The translations under genes were made by a program, and so were the position numbers. The notes under the pieces are model-generated. The model saw only the letters and a program-made list of their open reading frames with translations, was not told where the DNA came from and did no database searches. From Arthrobacter pigmenti (GTDB taxonomy: Bacteria; Actinomycetota; Actinomycetes; Actinomycetales; Micrococcaceae), in contig NZ_JAATJL010000001.1 of NCBI RefSeq assembly GCF_011927905.1, positions 2,542,001 through 2,606,000 of the forward strand: 64,000 nt of DNA, read 5' to 3'. Positions 1-9,686 of this stretch are shown here, piece by piece. How positions within the stretch are numbered: the first letter of the stretch is position 1; every line of letters starts with the position of its first letter.

Positions 1-2
1 GC

Positions 3-773
3 GGGAAGTCCACTATGGCGTGGTCGCTGGCGGGCCTGACCCCCGCAAGCGGCGGCACCATGCGCCTGCGTGATGAGCGGGTAGGCCAGGACGGCGACCT
101 CACTCAGCCGGTTGCCCGGCGCAGCACGGACCTCCGCCGCCTGGTGCAGCTCATCTTCCAGAACGCCGATACGTCCCTGAACCCCCGACAGACCGTGGCA
201 TCAGCCATCCGCCGGCCGCTGCGTCTGTTCGGCACGGTGCCCCGGAAGGACGAGCGGCGGAGGGTTGAGGAACTCCTCACCGAAGTGGGTCTTCCCGCCA
301 GCTTCGCATCCAGGCTCCCCGCGCAGCTTTCCGGAGGGCAGCGGCAGCGCGTGGGCATCGCGCGGGCGCTCGCCGCGGAGCCGGGCCTGATCATCGCGGA
401 CGAAATCACCACCGCCCTGGACGTTTCAGTCCAGGCGGCGATTCTGGAGCTGCTCGCCGAGCTGCAGAAACACCGCGGCCTAACCACACTGTTCATCAGC
501 CATGACCTGGCGGTGGTCAAGGACGTGGCGGATCGCGTGGTGGTCATGAAGAACGGGCGCATCGTCGAGGAAGGTCCGGTGGATAGCATCTTCAGCGGAC
601 CCAATCACCCGTACACGGAATCGCTCGTTGATGCCGTACTGGAGCCGGGCGAGCTCGACCTGCCGGAACCGGGTCCCAGCGAGGACTCCTGGGAGGACCA
701 CCCCGACGGCGGATGGGACGAGCCCTCACCCGGACACCGAATCCGCAGATGGAAGGACAAAGCAACAGTATGA
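3..773 (+). CDS. Peptide-type ABC transporter ATP-binding protein (5' truncated)
   Basis: The reading frame is open through the window edge and begins inside the Walker A motif (GKST at fragment residues 2-5), so the first part of the gene lies outside. A Q-loop (LIFQN), the signature LSGGQRQRVGIARAL, Walker B (LIIADE) and the switch histidine (FISHD) follow in order. The C-terminal HPYTESL segment is the oligopeptide/dipeptide-type extension, which suggests a DppF/OppF-like subunit energising peptide or nickel-type import. The stop overlaps the start of the hydrolase gene (ATGA), so the imported substrate may be processed by that hydrolase; that link is inference. Confidence 0.9.
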   Translation, partial: GKSTMAWSLAGLTPASGGTMRLRDERVGQDGDLTQPVARRSTDLRRLVQLIFQNADTSLNPRQTVASAIRRPLRLFGTVPRKDERRRVEELLTEVGLPASFASRLPAQLSGGQRQRVGIARALAAEPGLIIADEITTALDVSVQAAILELLAELQKHRGLTTLFISHDLAVVKDVADRVVVMKNGRIVEEGPVDSIFSGPNHPYTESLVDAVLEPGELDLPEPGPSEDSWEDHPDGGWDEPSPGHRIRRWKDKATV

Positions 774-2824
774 AGTACGTGGACCCGCTTCCCGAGTCCA
801 TCACCGTGGAGGATACGTGGATCCCCCTGTCCGACGGCGTGCGCCTGCACGCGCGGATCTGGATGCCTGAGAACGCGCGCGAACAGCCCGTTCCCGGCCT
901 GCTGGAATACCTCCCCTACCGCCTGGATGACTGGACGTCTCCCCGCGACAGCGAGCGGCATCCCTACTACGCCGGGCACGGCTACGCCTCGGTCCGGGTC
1001 GACATCCGCGGCACCGGTAGTTCCGGAGGAACGTTCGACGACGAATACTCAGCTCAGGAGCAGACCGACGGTCTGGCAGTCATCGAGTGGATCGCCCGGC
1101 AACCGTGGTGCACCGGTTCCCTCGGGATGTTCGGGATTTCCTGGGGCGGTTTCAATTCGCTTCAGCTCGCCGCCCATGCGCCTGAGGCGCTCAAGGCGAT
1201 TGTCACCGTGTGCTCCACTGACGACCGCTACGACAACGACGTCCACTACATGGGAGGGGCCCTACTGGGCATCGACATGGCGGCCTGGGCCGGAACCATG
1301 TTTGCGTTCAACGCCCGCCCCCCGCGGCCGGAAGTGGTCGGGGAAGCGTGGGTAGACCAGTGGCGCGCGCGTCTTGAGCAGCACCGGCCGCTTGCCCCGA
1401 TCTGGCTCGCCCATCAGGAACGGGACGACTACTGGCGGCACGGCAGCGTCTGCGAAGACTACTACTCCATCAAGGCGGCGGTACTCGCTGTGGGCGGCTG
1501 GCATGACCCCTACCGGGATGCTGTGCTGCGCCTTGTTGCCAACCTCGATGCCCCGGCGCGCGGCATCATCGGCCCCTGGTCCCACCAGTACCCTGACCGG
1601 GAGTTTGCACCCGGCCCCGGCATCGGCTTCCTGCAGGAATCGCTGCGCTGGTGGGACCGTTGGCTGAAAGACGAGGACAACGGTGCAGACCGTGAGCCAC
1701 AGCTCCGGGCCTATCTCATGGAAGCCGAGCCTCCGGCTACGTACTATCCCGTCCGCGAAGGCAAGTGGACCGCACTTGGCGAGTGGCCGTCGTCGTCCAT
1801 TGAATCCCGGACCTTCCGGTTCGAGGACGCGCAGGGTTCGGCGCCGGGCGGTGCGGCGGTCGTGAAGTCGCCTCAGCACACCGGGATCGACGCCGGACGG
1901 TTCTTCCCCTTCGGCAATGCCACCGATCTGCCGCCGGACCAGCGGGCAGAGGACGGGCGGTCGGTGTGTCTTGACTTCGCACTTCGGGAGCGGCTGGAAG
2001 TCCTGGGCAACCCTCGGGTCCGGTTGCGGCTGGCGTGCGACAGGCCCCAAGCGAATGTCATCGTCAGGCTGTGCGACGTCGCCCCGGACGGGGCTTCCAC
2101 GCTGGTGACACGCGGCGTGCTCAACCTCAACAAACGCAACGGACGTGACCGGCGCGATGAGATGCCGGTGAACGAATCCGTTGACGTGGAAATTGACCTC
2201 GTTTCCATCGGATATGCACTGCCGGCCAGACACACGCTCCGTGTGGCGATCTCCTCAAGTTACTGGCCGTGGATCTGGCCGCACGCGGAAGAGGCGGAAC
2301 TGCGGGTGGATCTGGCGGCCAGTTCCGTTGAGGTTCCCGTGCTGGCGGAGGCCGGAGATGCGCCCGCAGTGAGCTTCAGCGAGCCGGAGCAAAGCCGGCC
2401 AATCGCCGTCGTGCCCGTTCCGCCGACGGAAAAGCAGCAGGATGTGAACGCGAAGTTTGTGGCGCCGGCGCAGCGGAGTGTGCGGCACGACGTTCAGACC
2501 GGCGAATGGGTGCTGGACGTGGACCCGGGCTACGGCGGATCCCGCCGCTACCCGGACGGGCTCGATTTCTCCGAGCACAGCAGGGAGACCTACCGTATCC
2601 GTCAGGGGCAACCGCTCAGCGCGGAAGCCACCTCGGCGTGGGCGATCACTCTCGCGAACGACGGATGGCGGGCGCACCTGGAGACGACGTCCACGGTGCG
2701 GGCGTCGGATACCCACTTTATTGTGACGAATCACCTGCAGGCGTACGCGACGACGGCGGACACCAGGGAGGAACTTGTGGCGGAGCGGACCTGGCATGAC
2801 GAAATTCCGAGGACGTCCGCATGA
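770..2824 (+). CDS. CocE/NonD family serine hydrolase (X-Pro dipeptidyl-peptidase-like)
   Basis: A 684-residue protein with an alpha/beta-hydrolase core and a C-terminal jelly-roll-type domain, the layout of CocE esterases and S15 peptidases. The nucleophile elbow GISWGG puts Ser at about 124, and the histidine in GPWSHQ is about 272. An in-frame ATG lies 57 bases upstream, but the ATG at 770 is preferred because it has a GGAAGGA ribosome site and overlaps the transporter stop as ATGA. It probably hydrolyses an ester or amide taken up by the linked ABC importer; substrate unknown. Its stop in turn overlaps the TetR start. Confidence 0.85.
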   Translation: MKYVDPLPESITVEDTWIPLSDGVRLHARIWMPENAREQPVPGLLEYLPYRLDDWTSPRDSERHPYYAGHGYASVRVDIRGTGSSGGTFDDEYSAQEQTDGLAVIEWIARQPWCTGSLGMFGISWGGFNSLQLAAHAPEALKAIVTVCSTDDRYDNDVHYMGGALLGIDMAAWAGTMFAFNARPPRPEVVGEAWVDQWRARLEQHRPLAPIWLAHQERDDYWRHGSVCEDYYSIKAAVLAVGGWHDPYRDAVLRLVANLDAPARGIIGPWSHQYPDREFAPGPGIGFLQESLRWWDRWLKDEDNGADREPQLRAYLMEAEPPATYYPVREGKWTALGEWPSSSIESRTFRFEDAQGSAPGGAAVVKSPQHTGIDAGRFFPFGNATDLPPDQRAEDGRSVCLDFALRERLEVLGNPRVRLRLACDRPQANVIVRLCDVAPDGASTLVTRGVLNLNKRNGRDRRDEMPVNESVDVEIDLVSIGYALPARHTLRVAISSSYWPWIWPHAEEAELRVDLAASSVEVPVLAEAGDAPAVSFSEPEQSRPIAVVPVPPTEKQQDVNAKFVAPAQRSVRHDVQTGEWVLDVDPGYGGSRRYPDGLDFSEHSRETYRIRQGQPLSAEATSAWAITLANDGWRAHLETTSTVRASDTHFIVTNHLQAYATTADTREELVAERTWHDEIPRTSA

Positions 2825-3495
2825 CCAGGCAGAGGCAGCCGCCGCTGGTGCGCCGCGGGCTCATCGTGGAGGCGGCGCGTCAGGTCATCATCCGCGACGG
2901 GCTGCACCGCACGAAACTGCGCGATATTGCTGCCCAGGCTGAAGTATCTGTAGGTACGGTGACCTACCACTTCAAGAGCGTTGACGAGATTTTGAGTGAA
3001 GTCGCCGAACGCGAAACAGAGCGCTTCTACACGCCGCTCCTCGAAAAGGCGCGCAACGAGCCAGACCCCGTGCGCGCACTCACTCTGCTGATCGACCCGC
3101 TGTTCGACGGAAGTGAATCGACGGCGGGCCATTGGCGTTTGTGGACCGATTACTGGACGGCGAGCGCCCGCCGACCGGGGATGGCCGAGAATGACTATGG
3201 GCGGCTGCGGGTGTGGCAAGCATGCTTTCAGGAGACGGTCGAGCGCGGCATCCGGGAAGGAGTCTTCAGTTCTTTGGCGTCTCCCTCCGCCGTGGCGTTG
3301 AAGGTTGCTGCCTACTCTGACGGAATCGCGACGCAGATGGGCATGAACGCCGACGGATTGGACCATCTGGTGGCCCGGCAGTGGCTGCGGCAGTTGCTGA
3401 CTGCCGAACTCGATGCCGTGTTCGACGACGCACCCTCCGGTGGCGCGCAGGTCATGGCGTCCGGCGGCGGATTGCCCAGGGCAGCCAAGGAATAA
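2821..3495 (+). CDS. TetR family transcriptional regulator
   Basis: A 224-residue protein with an N-terminal helix-turn-helix (about residues 10-58, including LRDIAAQAEVSVGTVTYHF) and a variable helical ligand domain with a TetR_C-like helical pattern. It starts on the ATGA overlap with the hydrolase gene, so it is probably co-transcribed and may control the importer-hydrolase operon in response to its substrate (inference). No operator can be assigned because the operon promoter is outside the window. Confidence 0.85.
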   Translation: MTRQRQPPLVRRGLIVEAARQVIIRDGLHRTKLRDIAAQAEVSVGTVTYHFKSVDEILSEVAERETERFYTPLLEKARNEPDPVRALTLLIDPLFDGSESTAGHWRLWTDYWTASARRPGMAENDYGRLRVWQACFQETVERGIREGVFSSLASPSAVALKVAAYSDGIATQMGMNADGLDHLVARQWLRQLLTAELDAVFDDAPSGGAQVMASGGGLPRAAKE

Positions 3496-3523
3496 ATACG
3501 GCGCTGTTTCGCCTTTCCCTGTT

Positions 3524-4483
3524 GTGACCAGACCGAGCAGCGCCCGTCAGCGACCTCCCCGCAGCGAAAACTCCCTGGGGATCCTCTTCGGCATCGGAGC
3601 ATACGGGCTCTGGGGCCTGCTCCCCATCTACTTCCTCATCCTGCTGCCGGCCACCGCCGTCGAAATCGTGGCCAACCGCGTGCTCTGGTCACTACTTTTC
3701 TGCGCGCTGCTGCTGACCGTCCTGCGCGGCTGGACCACTGTGCGGACAGCGTTCCGCAACCCCAGGGTGCTCGGAACCCTCACCGTCGCTGCGCTCCTGA
3801 TCGCCGTCAACTGGTTCGTCTACACCTACGGCGTGACCAACGGCCACGCCATTGAGGCCTCGCTCGGCTACTTCATCAACCCGATCGTTTCTGTGCTGCT
3901 CGGCGTCTTCGTACTCCGCGAGAGGTTGCGCCCGCTCCAGTGGGCGGCCGTCGGAATGGGGTTCGTGGCCGTCGTCGTACTGGCTGTCGGCTACGGGAAC
4001 GTGCCGTGGATTGCGCTGGCACTCGCGTTCTCCTTCGGTTTCTACGGGTTCGTGAAGAAGCGGGTGGGCCCGAGTGTCGACGCCGTTTCCAGCCTGAGCA
4101 TCGAAACCGCGGTTCTCACGCCGATCGCCGCCGCAGTCATGATCTGGCTGACGCTCTCCGGCGGCGCGACTCTGCTCACCGAAGGCACCGGCCACTTCTG
4201 GATCATGGCTGCCTCCGGCATCATCACGGCCGTACCGCTGATCTTCTTCGGCGCGGCAGCCCGCCGTCTTCCCCTCACCAGCATCGGGATGCTGCAGTAC
4301 CTTGCACCAGTGCTCCAGTTCATCCTCGCGCTCACGGTGTTCGGCGAGGAGATGCCCATCGAGCGGTGGATCGGCTTCGGCCTGGTCTGGGTGGGGCTCG
4401 CCCTGCTCACCGTGGACATGATCCGTACCGTGCGTAAGAACGCGCGGCCGCGCCGGCCGGAACTGGCTGGGGCCGCGGCCTAA
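3524..4483 (+). CDS. rarD: EamA-family permease, RarD-like
   Basis: A 319-residue, very hydrophobic protein with about ten membrane segments and the EamA duplicated fold; the start region LGILFGIGAYGLWGLLPIYF and the stretch ASLGYFINPIVSVLLGVFVL are typical of RarD (chloramphenicol-sensitive protein family). GTG at 3524 is chosen because earlier in-frame starts overlap the TetR gene and give a non-hydrophobic tail absent from the family. Likely a drug/metabolite exporter of unknown substrate. Confidence 0.8.
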   Translation: MTRPSSARQRPPRSENSLGILFGIGAYGLWGLLPIYFLILLPATAVEIVANRVLWSLLFCALLLTVLRGWTTVRTAFRNPRVLGTLTVAALLIAVNWFVYTYGVTNGHAIEASLGYFINPIVSVLLGVFVLRERLRPLQWAAVGMGFVAVVVLAVGYGNVPWIALALAFSFGFYGFVKKRVGPSVDAVSSLSIETAVLTPIAAAVMIWLTLSGGATLLTEGTGHFWIMAASGIITAVPLIFFGAAARRLPLTSIGMLQYLAPVLQFILALTVFGEEMPIERWIGFGLVWVGLALLTVDMIRTVRKNARPRRPELAGAAA

Positions 4484-4593
4484 CGCTTGTCCTCCGGAGC
4501 CTCTCGCCGCCGTCGTGGGTGTTGGGCGTATAGGCTCTTCAGTGGACTACCGTCCACCGCACCGCCAGCCGCCACACCAAGGAGAAGAGCAGC

Positions 4594-5022
4594 ATGACCG
4601 GAACCGTGATCGTCGGAGTAGACGGCAGTGAGACCGCCTTCAAGGCAGCTTCCCGCGCAGCAGCTGTGGCTGCGGGGCTGGGAGTGGAACTCACCGTGGT
4701 GAGCGCCCATGCCAGGGACAACACCGAAGTTGTGGAGATCGGCAGCGAGACCTGGGTTCTCGATGACGCTGAACGGGCACTTGAGGTCGCTTCGAAAGTC
4801 GCGGACAAACTGCGAAAAGAGCACCCGGACCTGTCTATCCGCCCGCTCGCCGTTCGTGGAAAACCACAGTACGCCCTGATTGGGGAAGCCGAACGTTCGG
4901 GCGCAGGAGTGCTGGTGGTCGGCAACGTCGGCATGAAGGGCCTCGGCCGCGTCCTGGGCAGTGTCGCGAGCAGCGTTGCGCACAATGCTCCGTGTGATGT
5001 GCTGATCGTGAGAACAGCTTAG
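4594..5022 (+). CDS. Universal stress protein (UspA family)
   Basis: A 142-residue single Usp domain. It begins VIVGVDGSE and ends with the nucleotide-binding pattern VGNVGMKGLGRVLGSVASSVAHNAPCDVLIV, corresponding to G-x2-G-x9-G-(S/T) of ATP-binding Usp proteins. An AGGAGA ribosome site precedes the ATG. It stands alone, ends next to the convergent permease gene, and no operon partner is visible. Confidence 0.9.
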   Translation: MTGTVIVGVDGSETAFKAASRAAAVAAGLGVELTVVSAHARDNTEVVEIGSETWVLDDAERALEVASKVADKLRKEHPDLSIRPLAVRGKPQYALIGEAERSGAGVLVVGNVGMKGLGRVLGSVASSVAHNAPCDVLIVRTA

Positions 5023-6531
5023 CTAGCTTGCCTTCCGTAGCGTCTCGCCGCGGAAGAACGCCGGGTTCACCCGGTACATCACCAGCATGAGCACTGCGCC
5101 GAGCAGGATCACACCCATACCGAGGACAAACACCAGGCCCACGCCGAACAGCGAGGACCCGGAACCGTACGCGGGATCCATCGAATCGGACGCTGTCTTG
5201 ACGAACATCACCAGCAGGATGACGCCGCCGAGCAGCGGTGCCAGGAACTTGAACAGGAACGCCCGGGCGGAGGAGAACGCGACCGCACGGAAGTACCAGA
5301 CGCAGGCCAGCGCCGTGATGCCGTAGTAGAAGCAGATCATCATGCCGAGCGCCGTGATCGTGTCGTACAGCGCATTCTCGGACAGCACCCGCGTGACCAC
5401 GTAGAATCCGGCGGCCGCCACAGCTGCTGCAATGGTGGCGTAGGAGGGCGACTTGTAGCGTGGGCTGACCCGCGCGTACGACGCCGGCAGCGCACGATAG
5501 TGCCCCATGGACAGCAGGGTGCGGGCAGGCGAGACGAACGTCGATTGCAGCGAGGCCGCCGAACTGCTCAGCACCGTCAGTGACATCAGGATCGCGAACG
5601 GGCCCATCACCGGTCCGGCGAGCACGGCGAAGATGCTGCCCTGGTTATCCTCGTTGCCGGCGCCGAGTTCACCGTCGCCAACCCCGGCGTAGGCGAGCGT
5701 GGCGAGCGATACCGCGAGGTACAGCACCACGATCACCAGGACCGTTACCGTGGCAGCACGCCCCGGCGTCCGCTCAGGGTCCTTGGTCTCCTCGTTCATG
5801 GTCAGGGTGACGTCCCAGCCCCAGTACACGAAGATGGACAGCGAAACACCCGCGGCGAACGCTGAGAAGGACTCCACGGCGAACGGGTTGAACCAGTCGG
5901 GTGTGATCGCCGTGGCGTCGAACGCGGTTCCATTGGCAACGTGCACGAGCGCGGCGATCGCGAACCACGCCAGCACAATCACCTGGAACCCGACGAGCAC
6001 GTACTGCACGGCCTTGGTGGTCTCCATCCCGCGGTAGGACACCCAGCAGGCCAGCGCAACGAACACCAGCGTGGTCGCAATGTTCAGGGGCAGGTTCAGC
6101 GTCAGATCGGCGAGCGCCGGGTTCCCGGTGAGCTGGGCGAGCATCAAATAGAAGAAGTCCACCGCGACGGCGGCCAGGTTCGACAGGACGATGATCGTCG
6201 CCGCGATCAGCCCCCAGCCACCCATCCAGCCCACCCACGGCCCGAAGGCGCGGGTGGACCAGGTGAAGGAGGTCCCGGCGTCAGGCATTGCGTTGTTCAG
6301 CTCCCGGTAGCCGAGGGCCACCAGCAGCATGGGGATGAAGCCGACGAGGAAGATCGCCGGCAGTTGCACGCCCACTTCCGCGACAGTGGGCCCGAGGGCT
6401 GCGGTCAGCGTGTAGGCCGGCGCGATGCAGGACACCCCGATCACCACCGCCCCGAACAGCCCTACGGTCCCTGGCTTGAGCCCCTTCAGGCTCAGCCCAC
6501 CCGCGGTTTCCTTCTTCGATTCGATGCTCAT
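5023..6531 (-). CDS. APC family amino acid/polyamine permease (paralog 1)
   Basis: A 502-residue permease with about 12 membrane segments. The N-terminal GVSCIAPAYTLTAALGP motif and YRELNNAMPDAGTSFTW are typical of the APC superfamily. It is strongly similar along its length to the second permease at 8132. The ATG at 6531 is used because upstream in-frame codons run back into putrescine oxidase. It lies 8 bp downstream of the putrescine oxidase stop, which points to uptake of putrescine or a related amine (inference). Confidence 0.88.
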   Translation of the reverse strand: MSIESKKETAGGLSLKGLKPGTVGLFGAVVIGVSCIAPAYTLTAALGPTVAEVGVQLPAIFLVGFIPMLLVALGYRELNNAMPDAGTSFTWSTRAFGPWVGWMGGWGLIAATIIVLSNLAAVAVDFFYLMLAQLTGNPALADLTLNLPLNIATTLVFVALACWVSYRGMETTKAVQYVLVGFQVIVLAWFAIAALVHVANGTAFDATAITPDWFNPFAVESFSAFAAGVSLSIFVYWGWDVTLTMNEETKDPERTPGRAATVTVLVIVVLYLAVSLATLAYAGVGDGELGAGNEDNQGSIFAVLAGPVMGPFAILMSLTVLSSSAASLQSTFVSPARTLLSMGHYRALPASYARVSPRYKSPSYATIAAAVAAAGFYVVTRVLSENALYDTITALGMMICFYYGITALACVWYFRAVAFSSARAFLFKFLAPLLGGVILLVMFVKTASDSMDPAYGSGSSLFGVGLVFVLGMGVILLGAVLMLVMYRVNPAFFRGETLRKAS

Positions 6532-6539
6532 GACATGAC

Positions 6540-7949
6540 CTAGTGCGAGTTCGCTGCCGCGTACGACGACGGCGCAGCCTCGCCTTGCGCCGCCAGAATC
6601 AGCTGCGCTGTCTTGCGGCCCATGCGGATAGCGCCGTCCACGTGCTGGTAGCCCTTGGCGGCGAAGTCGCTGCAGGAGAAGTAGATCGGGCCCACGGGCG
6701 CGCTCTGGTCCGCTCCGTAACGGGACAACCCACCGAGGTCGAAGCTTGCAGCGTACGCGCCGCGGGTCCATTCTTCGGTGCCCCAGTCGCTTTCGTAGTA
6801 CACCTCCGGGTTCAACGCTTCCGGGCCGTAGTAGGCGGCCAGGGATTCGAGGACGCGCTGCTTACGCTCTTCGGCGCTGAGGCGGAAGACGGCGTCGGCG
6901 TGTTCGTCCGAGATGAAGCCGACCAGCGTTCCACGTGCGTCCCCGTGATTGGTGTTGTCGTACGACTCGTGGACCAGCTGGTAGGGGCTGAAGCACGTTC
7001 CCGAGAGACCCTGCTCGCGCCAGAACGGCTTCTCATAGACCGCGTGAACCTTGATGACCAGGCCCAGCGAGAGGTGCTGGTGCATCTGGTGCTGGCGGCG
7101 CGGCAGCGGCGGATCGAAGCTGACCCGGGAGATCAGGTTCGGCGGAACGGCCATGATCACGCGCTTGGCGTGCACGGTGACGTTATCGCTGACAACTGTC
7201 ACGCCGTCGTCGTTCCACCTAACCGTCCGCACCGGAGTGTTCAGGTGCACGTCCTCCCCAAGGCGTTCCGCCAGGCGCAGCGGCACCTGCTGCAATCCCC
7301 CGACCACGCGCTTGTCGAGAATGAAATCGGCGTCGACCAGGTGGGTGAAGCTGCCCGCACTGGCTGCCATCAGCACGGCCTGCAGCGCGGAGAAGGAGTG
7401 CGCCGGCTTGGTCAGCATGGCGCCGGCGATGAACATACCGATATTGTCGCGGGCCTCCTGGTCATCGGTACGTTCCTCGAGCCAACGGGCGAAGGAAATC
7501 CGGTCGAGTTCCTGTGCCTTGGCATGCGCCCACGGCTCTTCGGGGCCGATCTCCGCGGTGAGGGCGTCAAGTTCCTCGATGAGCCGTTCCATCTCGGCTT
7601 CGGTCTCAGCCGAAACGGGGAACATCTCGCCGGTGAATCGGGTTTGCGCGCCGGCAGCGTCGAGGTAGAGCGACTCCCCCTCGCGGTAGCGGGAGTAGGT
7701 GTCCAGCCCCAGTTCGGCGAGGGTCTCGATCAGCGCATCCTGATCCGGTGAGACCCACTGGCCGCCGATTTCCAGCATCGCGCCGTCAATCTCGCGGGTC
7801 CAGAGCCGGCCACCGACGCGGTCCCGGGCCTCAAGGACGGCTACGCTCAGGCCGGCCTTCTTCAGCTCGGTCGCGGCGGTAAGGCCGGAGGCACCGGCGC
7901 CGATAACGACGACGTCGCGGGTAAGCGTGGGATGGTTGTCGGTATTCAT
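6540..7949 (-). CDS. puo: Putrescine oxidase (flavin monoamine oxidase family)
   Basis: A 469-residue FAD-dependent amine oxidase with an N-terminal dinucleotide fold (VVVIGAGASG, about residues 14-23), the GGRLW and EIGGQWVSPDQ blocks and a C-terminal FAD-contacting segment (GYQHVDGAIRMG). The sequence closely matches what is known of actinobacterial putrescine oxidases such as the Rhodococcus enzyme, which oxidises putrescine to 4-aminobutanal with O2, giving NH3 and H2O2. An AAGGAAC ribosome site precedes the ATG. Flanking permeases, agmatine enzymes and aminobutyraldehyde dehydrogenase support the call. Confidence 0.93.
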   Translation of the reverse strand: MNTDNHPTLTRDVVVIGAGASGLTAATELKKAGLSVAVLEARDRVGGRLWTREIDGAMLEIGGQWVSPDQDALIETLAELGLDTYSRYREGESLYLDAAGAQTRFTGEMFPVSAETEAEMERLIEELDALTAEIGPEEPWAHAKAQELDRISFARWLEERTDDQEARDNIGMFIAGAMLTKPAHSFSALQAVLMAASAGSFTHLVDADFILDKRVVGGLQQVPLRLAERLGEDVHLNTPVRTVRWNDDGVTVVSDNVTVHAKRVIMAVPPNLISRVSFDPPLPRRQHQMHQHLSLGLVIKVHAVYEKPFWREQGLSGTCFSPYQLVHESYDNTNHGDARGTLVGFISDEHADAVFRLSAEERKQRVLESLAAYYGPEALNPEVYYESDWGTEEWTRGAYAASFDLGGLSRYGADQSAPVGPIYFSCSDFAAKGYQHVDGAIRMGRKTAQLILAAQGEAAPSSYAAANSH

Positions 7950-7964
7950 CAGTTGTTCCTTGTC

Positions 7965-7979
7965 TAACAGTTGGTGTTA
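7965..7979. promoter_or_regulatory. Inverted repeat upstream of putrescine oxidase (candidate operator)
   Basis: Arms TAACA and TGTTA separated by 5 bases lie about 16-30 bp upstream of the puo ATG, where a repressor could block transcription. Short, so only a candidate; no matching site was found at the other putrescine promoters. Confidence 0.3.
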
Positions 7980-7989
7980 CTTAGCGCGT

Positions 7990-8046
7990 TGAGTGTGCAG
8001 CTCATTGCCTTTTGCGCAGCTCGTAGCCTCGTTATCTGCGCACTCA
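7990..8046. repeat. Dispersed palindromic element, family B, copy 1
   Basis: Left arm TGAGTGTGCAG and right arm CTGCGCACTCA pair at 10 of 11 positions. The right flank continues CAGCCGG. The element lies in the 182-bp gap between permease 2 and puo. Related copies are at 27101 and 46132, sharing CACTCAGCSGG and a TAATGACG or TTATCTG box. Confidence 0.6.
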
Positions 8047-8131
8047 GCCGGAGTGTCCTGGTTGGTCGCGCTCTGCCACGAACTGGGCGGCGGGGTCAGC
8101 CAGGAGTGTTGGACGGGCCGTCGTCGTGCTT

Positions 8132-9661
8132 TCATTCCGCCACCTCCAGCGCGGGAGTGTCCTTGCGCAGGGTCTCGCCGCGGAAGAAGGCTGGGTGTGT
8201 ACGGCGGACCAACAGCATCACGAGGATGCCGAGGGCGATGATTCCGACGCCGATCACAAACACCAGCCCTACGCCGAAGACCTCCGAGCCGCTGCCGAAT
8301 GCGGGGTCCCAGCTGTCGATCGCGGTCTGCAGGAACACGACGATCAGGCCGAGTCCGCCCAGCAGGGGTGCGAGGAACCGGAACACCAGGTTGCGGGCGG
8401 ACGCGAAGGCTGTGCGGCGGAAATACCAGACACAGGCCAGTGCGGTGAGCCCGTAGTAGAAGCAGATCATGAGGCCGAGCGCCATGATCGTGTCATTCAG
8501 GACGTTGTCGCTGATCACCCGCATCAGCGAGTAGAAACCGGCCGAGATCACGCCGGCAACTATGGTCGCGAAGACCGGCGAACGGAACCTCGGGTGCACG
8601 GTGGCAAACTTGTCCGGCAGGGCCTTGTAGTACCCCATAGCGAGCAGGCTACGCGCAGGCGAGACAAACGTCGACTGCAGCGACGCGGCGCAACTGGACA
8701 GCACCGCGAGCGAGAGCAGAATCGCGAACGGTCCCATGACCGGGGCGGCCAGCGCGGCGAACACATTCTCGGAAATGTCCGGGTTATTCAGGCCGACACC
8801 CTCGGTCCCGACGCCGGCGAACATCACCGTGGCGATCGCCCCGAGCAGGTAGATTCCGAGCACGACGACGGCGGTCACCGCGGCTGCGAGCCCCGCGGTC
8901 TTCTTGCCGTTGCGGGTTTCCTCGCTGACGGTGAGGCAGACGTCCCAGCCCCAGAAGGCGAAGATCGAGAGCGAGAGGCCGACCGCGAAGGCTGAGAAGC
9001 TGTCGATGCCGAACGGGTTGAACCAGTCCCAGGAGAAGGCGATCGCCTGAGGGTCTGTTCCTTGACCAATCCTGCTGAACGCAGCAATCACGAACCAGGC
9101 GAGCACCACTACCTGCAGCCCCACGAGACCGTACTGCACGGCCTTGGTGGTCTTCACACCGCGGCAGGAAACCCATACAGCCGCACCGACGAACACCAGG
9201 CACGTGAGGATGTTGAGCCAGCGGATCCCGGCGAGGTCAGCAATAGCTTCCTGCCCGGTGAGCTGTGCGAGGAAGAGGTAGAAGAAGTCGACAGCCACTC
9301 CGGCCAGGTTGGACAGCACAATGATGTTCGCCGCCAGCAGCCCCCAGCCGCCGATCCAGCCGATGTACGGCCCGAACGCCTTGGTCACCCACGTGAAGGT
9401 GGTGCCGCTGTCCGGTGTGTCCGAGTTCAGTTCGCGGTAGCCGAGCGCCACCAGGAACATCGGAATGAAGCCGACAATGAAGATCGCAGGCAGGTGCACT
9501 CCGATGCTCTGCACCGTGGGCCCGAGCGTACTGGTCAGGACATACGCCGGCGCGATGGTGGAAATGCCGATCACGACGACGGCGAGCAGCCCCAACTGCC
9601 CTGTCTTCAGGCCCTTGCTGGAGAACTTTTCATTCGTTGCGCGCACTTGAGTTGTGCTCAT
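8132..9661 (-). CDS. APC family amino acid/polyamine permease (paralog 2)
   Basis: A 509-residue permease with about 12 membrane segments, clearly paralogous to the one at 5023 (shared GWGLLAANIIVLSNLAGV-like block and C-terminal PAFFRGETLRK). An AAGGAAA ribosome site precedes the ATG. It starts 25 bp after the agmatine deiminase stop, so it is in the agu transcription unit and probably imports agmatine or putrescine. The two paralogs may differ in amine specificity (inference). Confidence 0.88.
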   Translation of the reverse strand: MSTTQVRATNEKFSSKGLKTGQLGLLAVVVIGISTIAPAYVLTSTLGPTVQSIGVHLPAIFIVGFIPMFLVALGYRELNSDTPDSGTTFTWVTKAFGPYIGWIGGWGLLAANIIVLSNLAGVAVDFFYLFLAQLTGQEAIADLAGIRWLNILTCLVFVGAAVWVSCRGVKTTKAVQYGLVGLQVVVLAWFVIAAFSRIGQGTDPQAIAFSWDWFNPFGIDSFSAFAVGLSLSIFAFWGWDVCLTVSEETRNGKKTAGLAAAVTAVVVLGIYLLGAIATVMFAGVGTEGVGLNNPDISENVFAALAAPVMGPFAILLSLAVLSSCAASLQSTFVSPARSLLAMGYYKALPDKFATVHPRFRSPVFATIVAGVISAGFYSLMRVISDNVLNDTIMALGLMICFYYGLTALACVWYFRRTAFASARNLVFRFLAPLLGGLGLIVVFLQTAIDSWDPAFGSGSEVFGVGLVFVIGVGIIALGILVMLLVRRTHPAFFRGETLRKDTPALEVAE

Positions 9662-9686
9662 GGGGTTTCCTTACCTCGTCGTAAGT

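Noticed and set aside
592-979. Minus-strand frames opposite the first transporter and hydrolase genes
   Set aside because: No ribosome sites or domain patterns; covered by two strong plus-strand genes.
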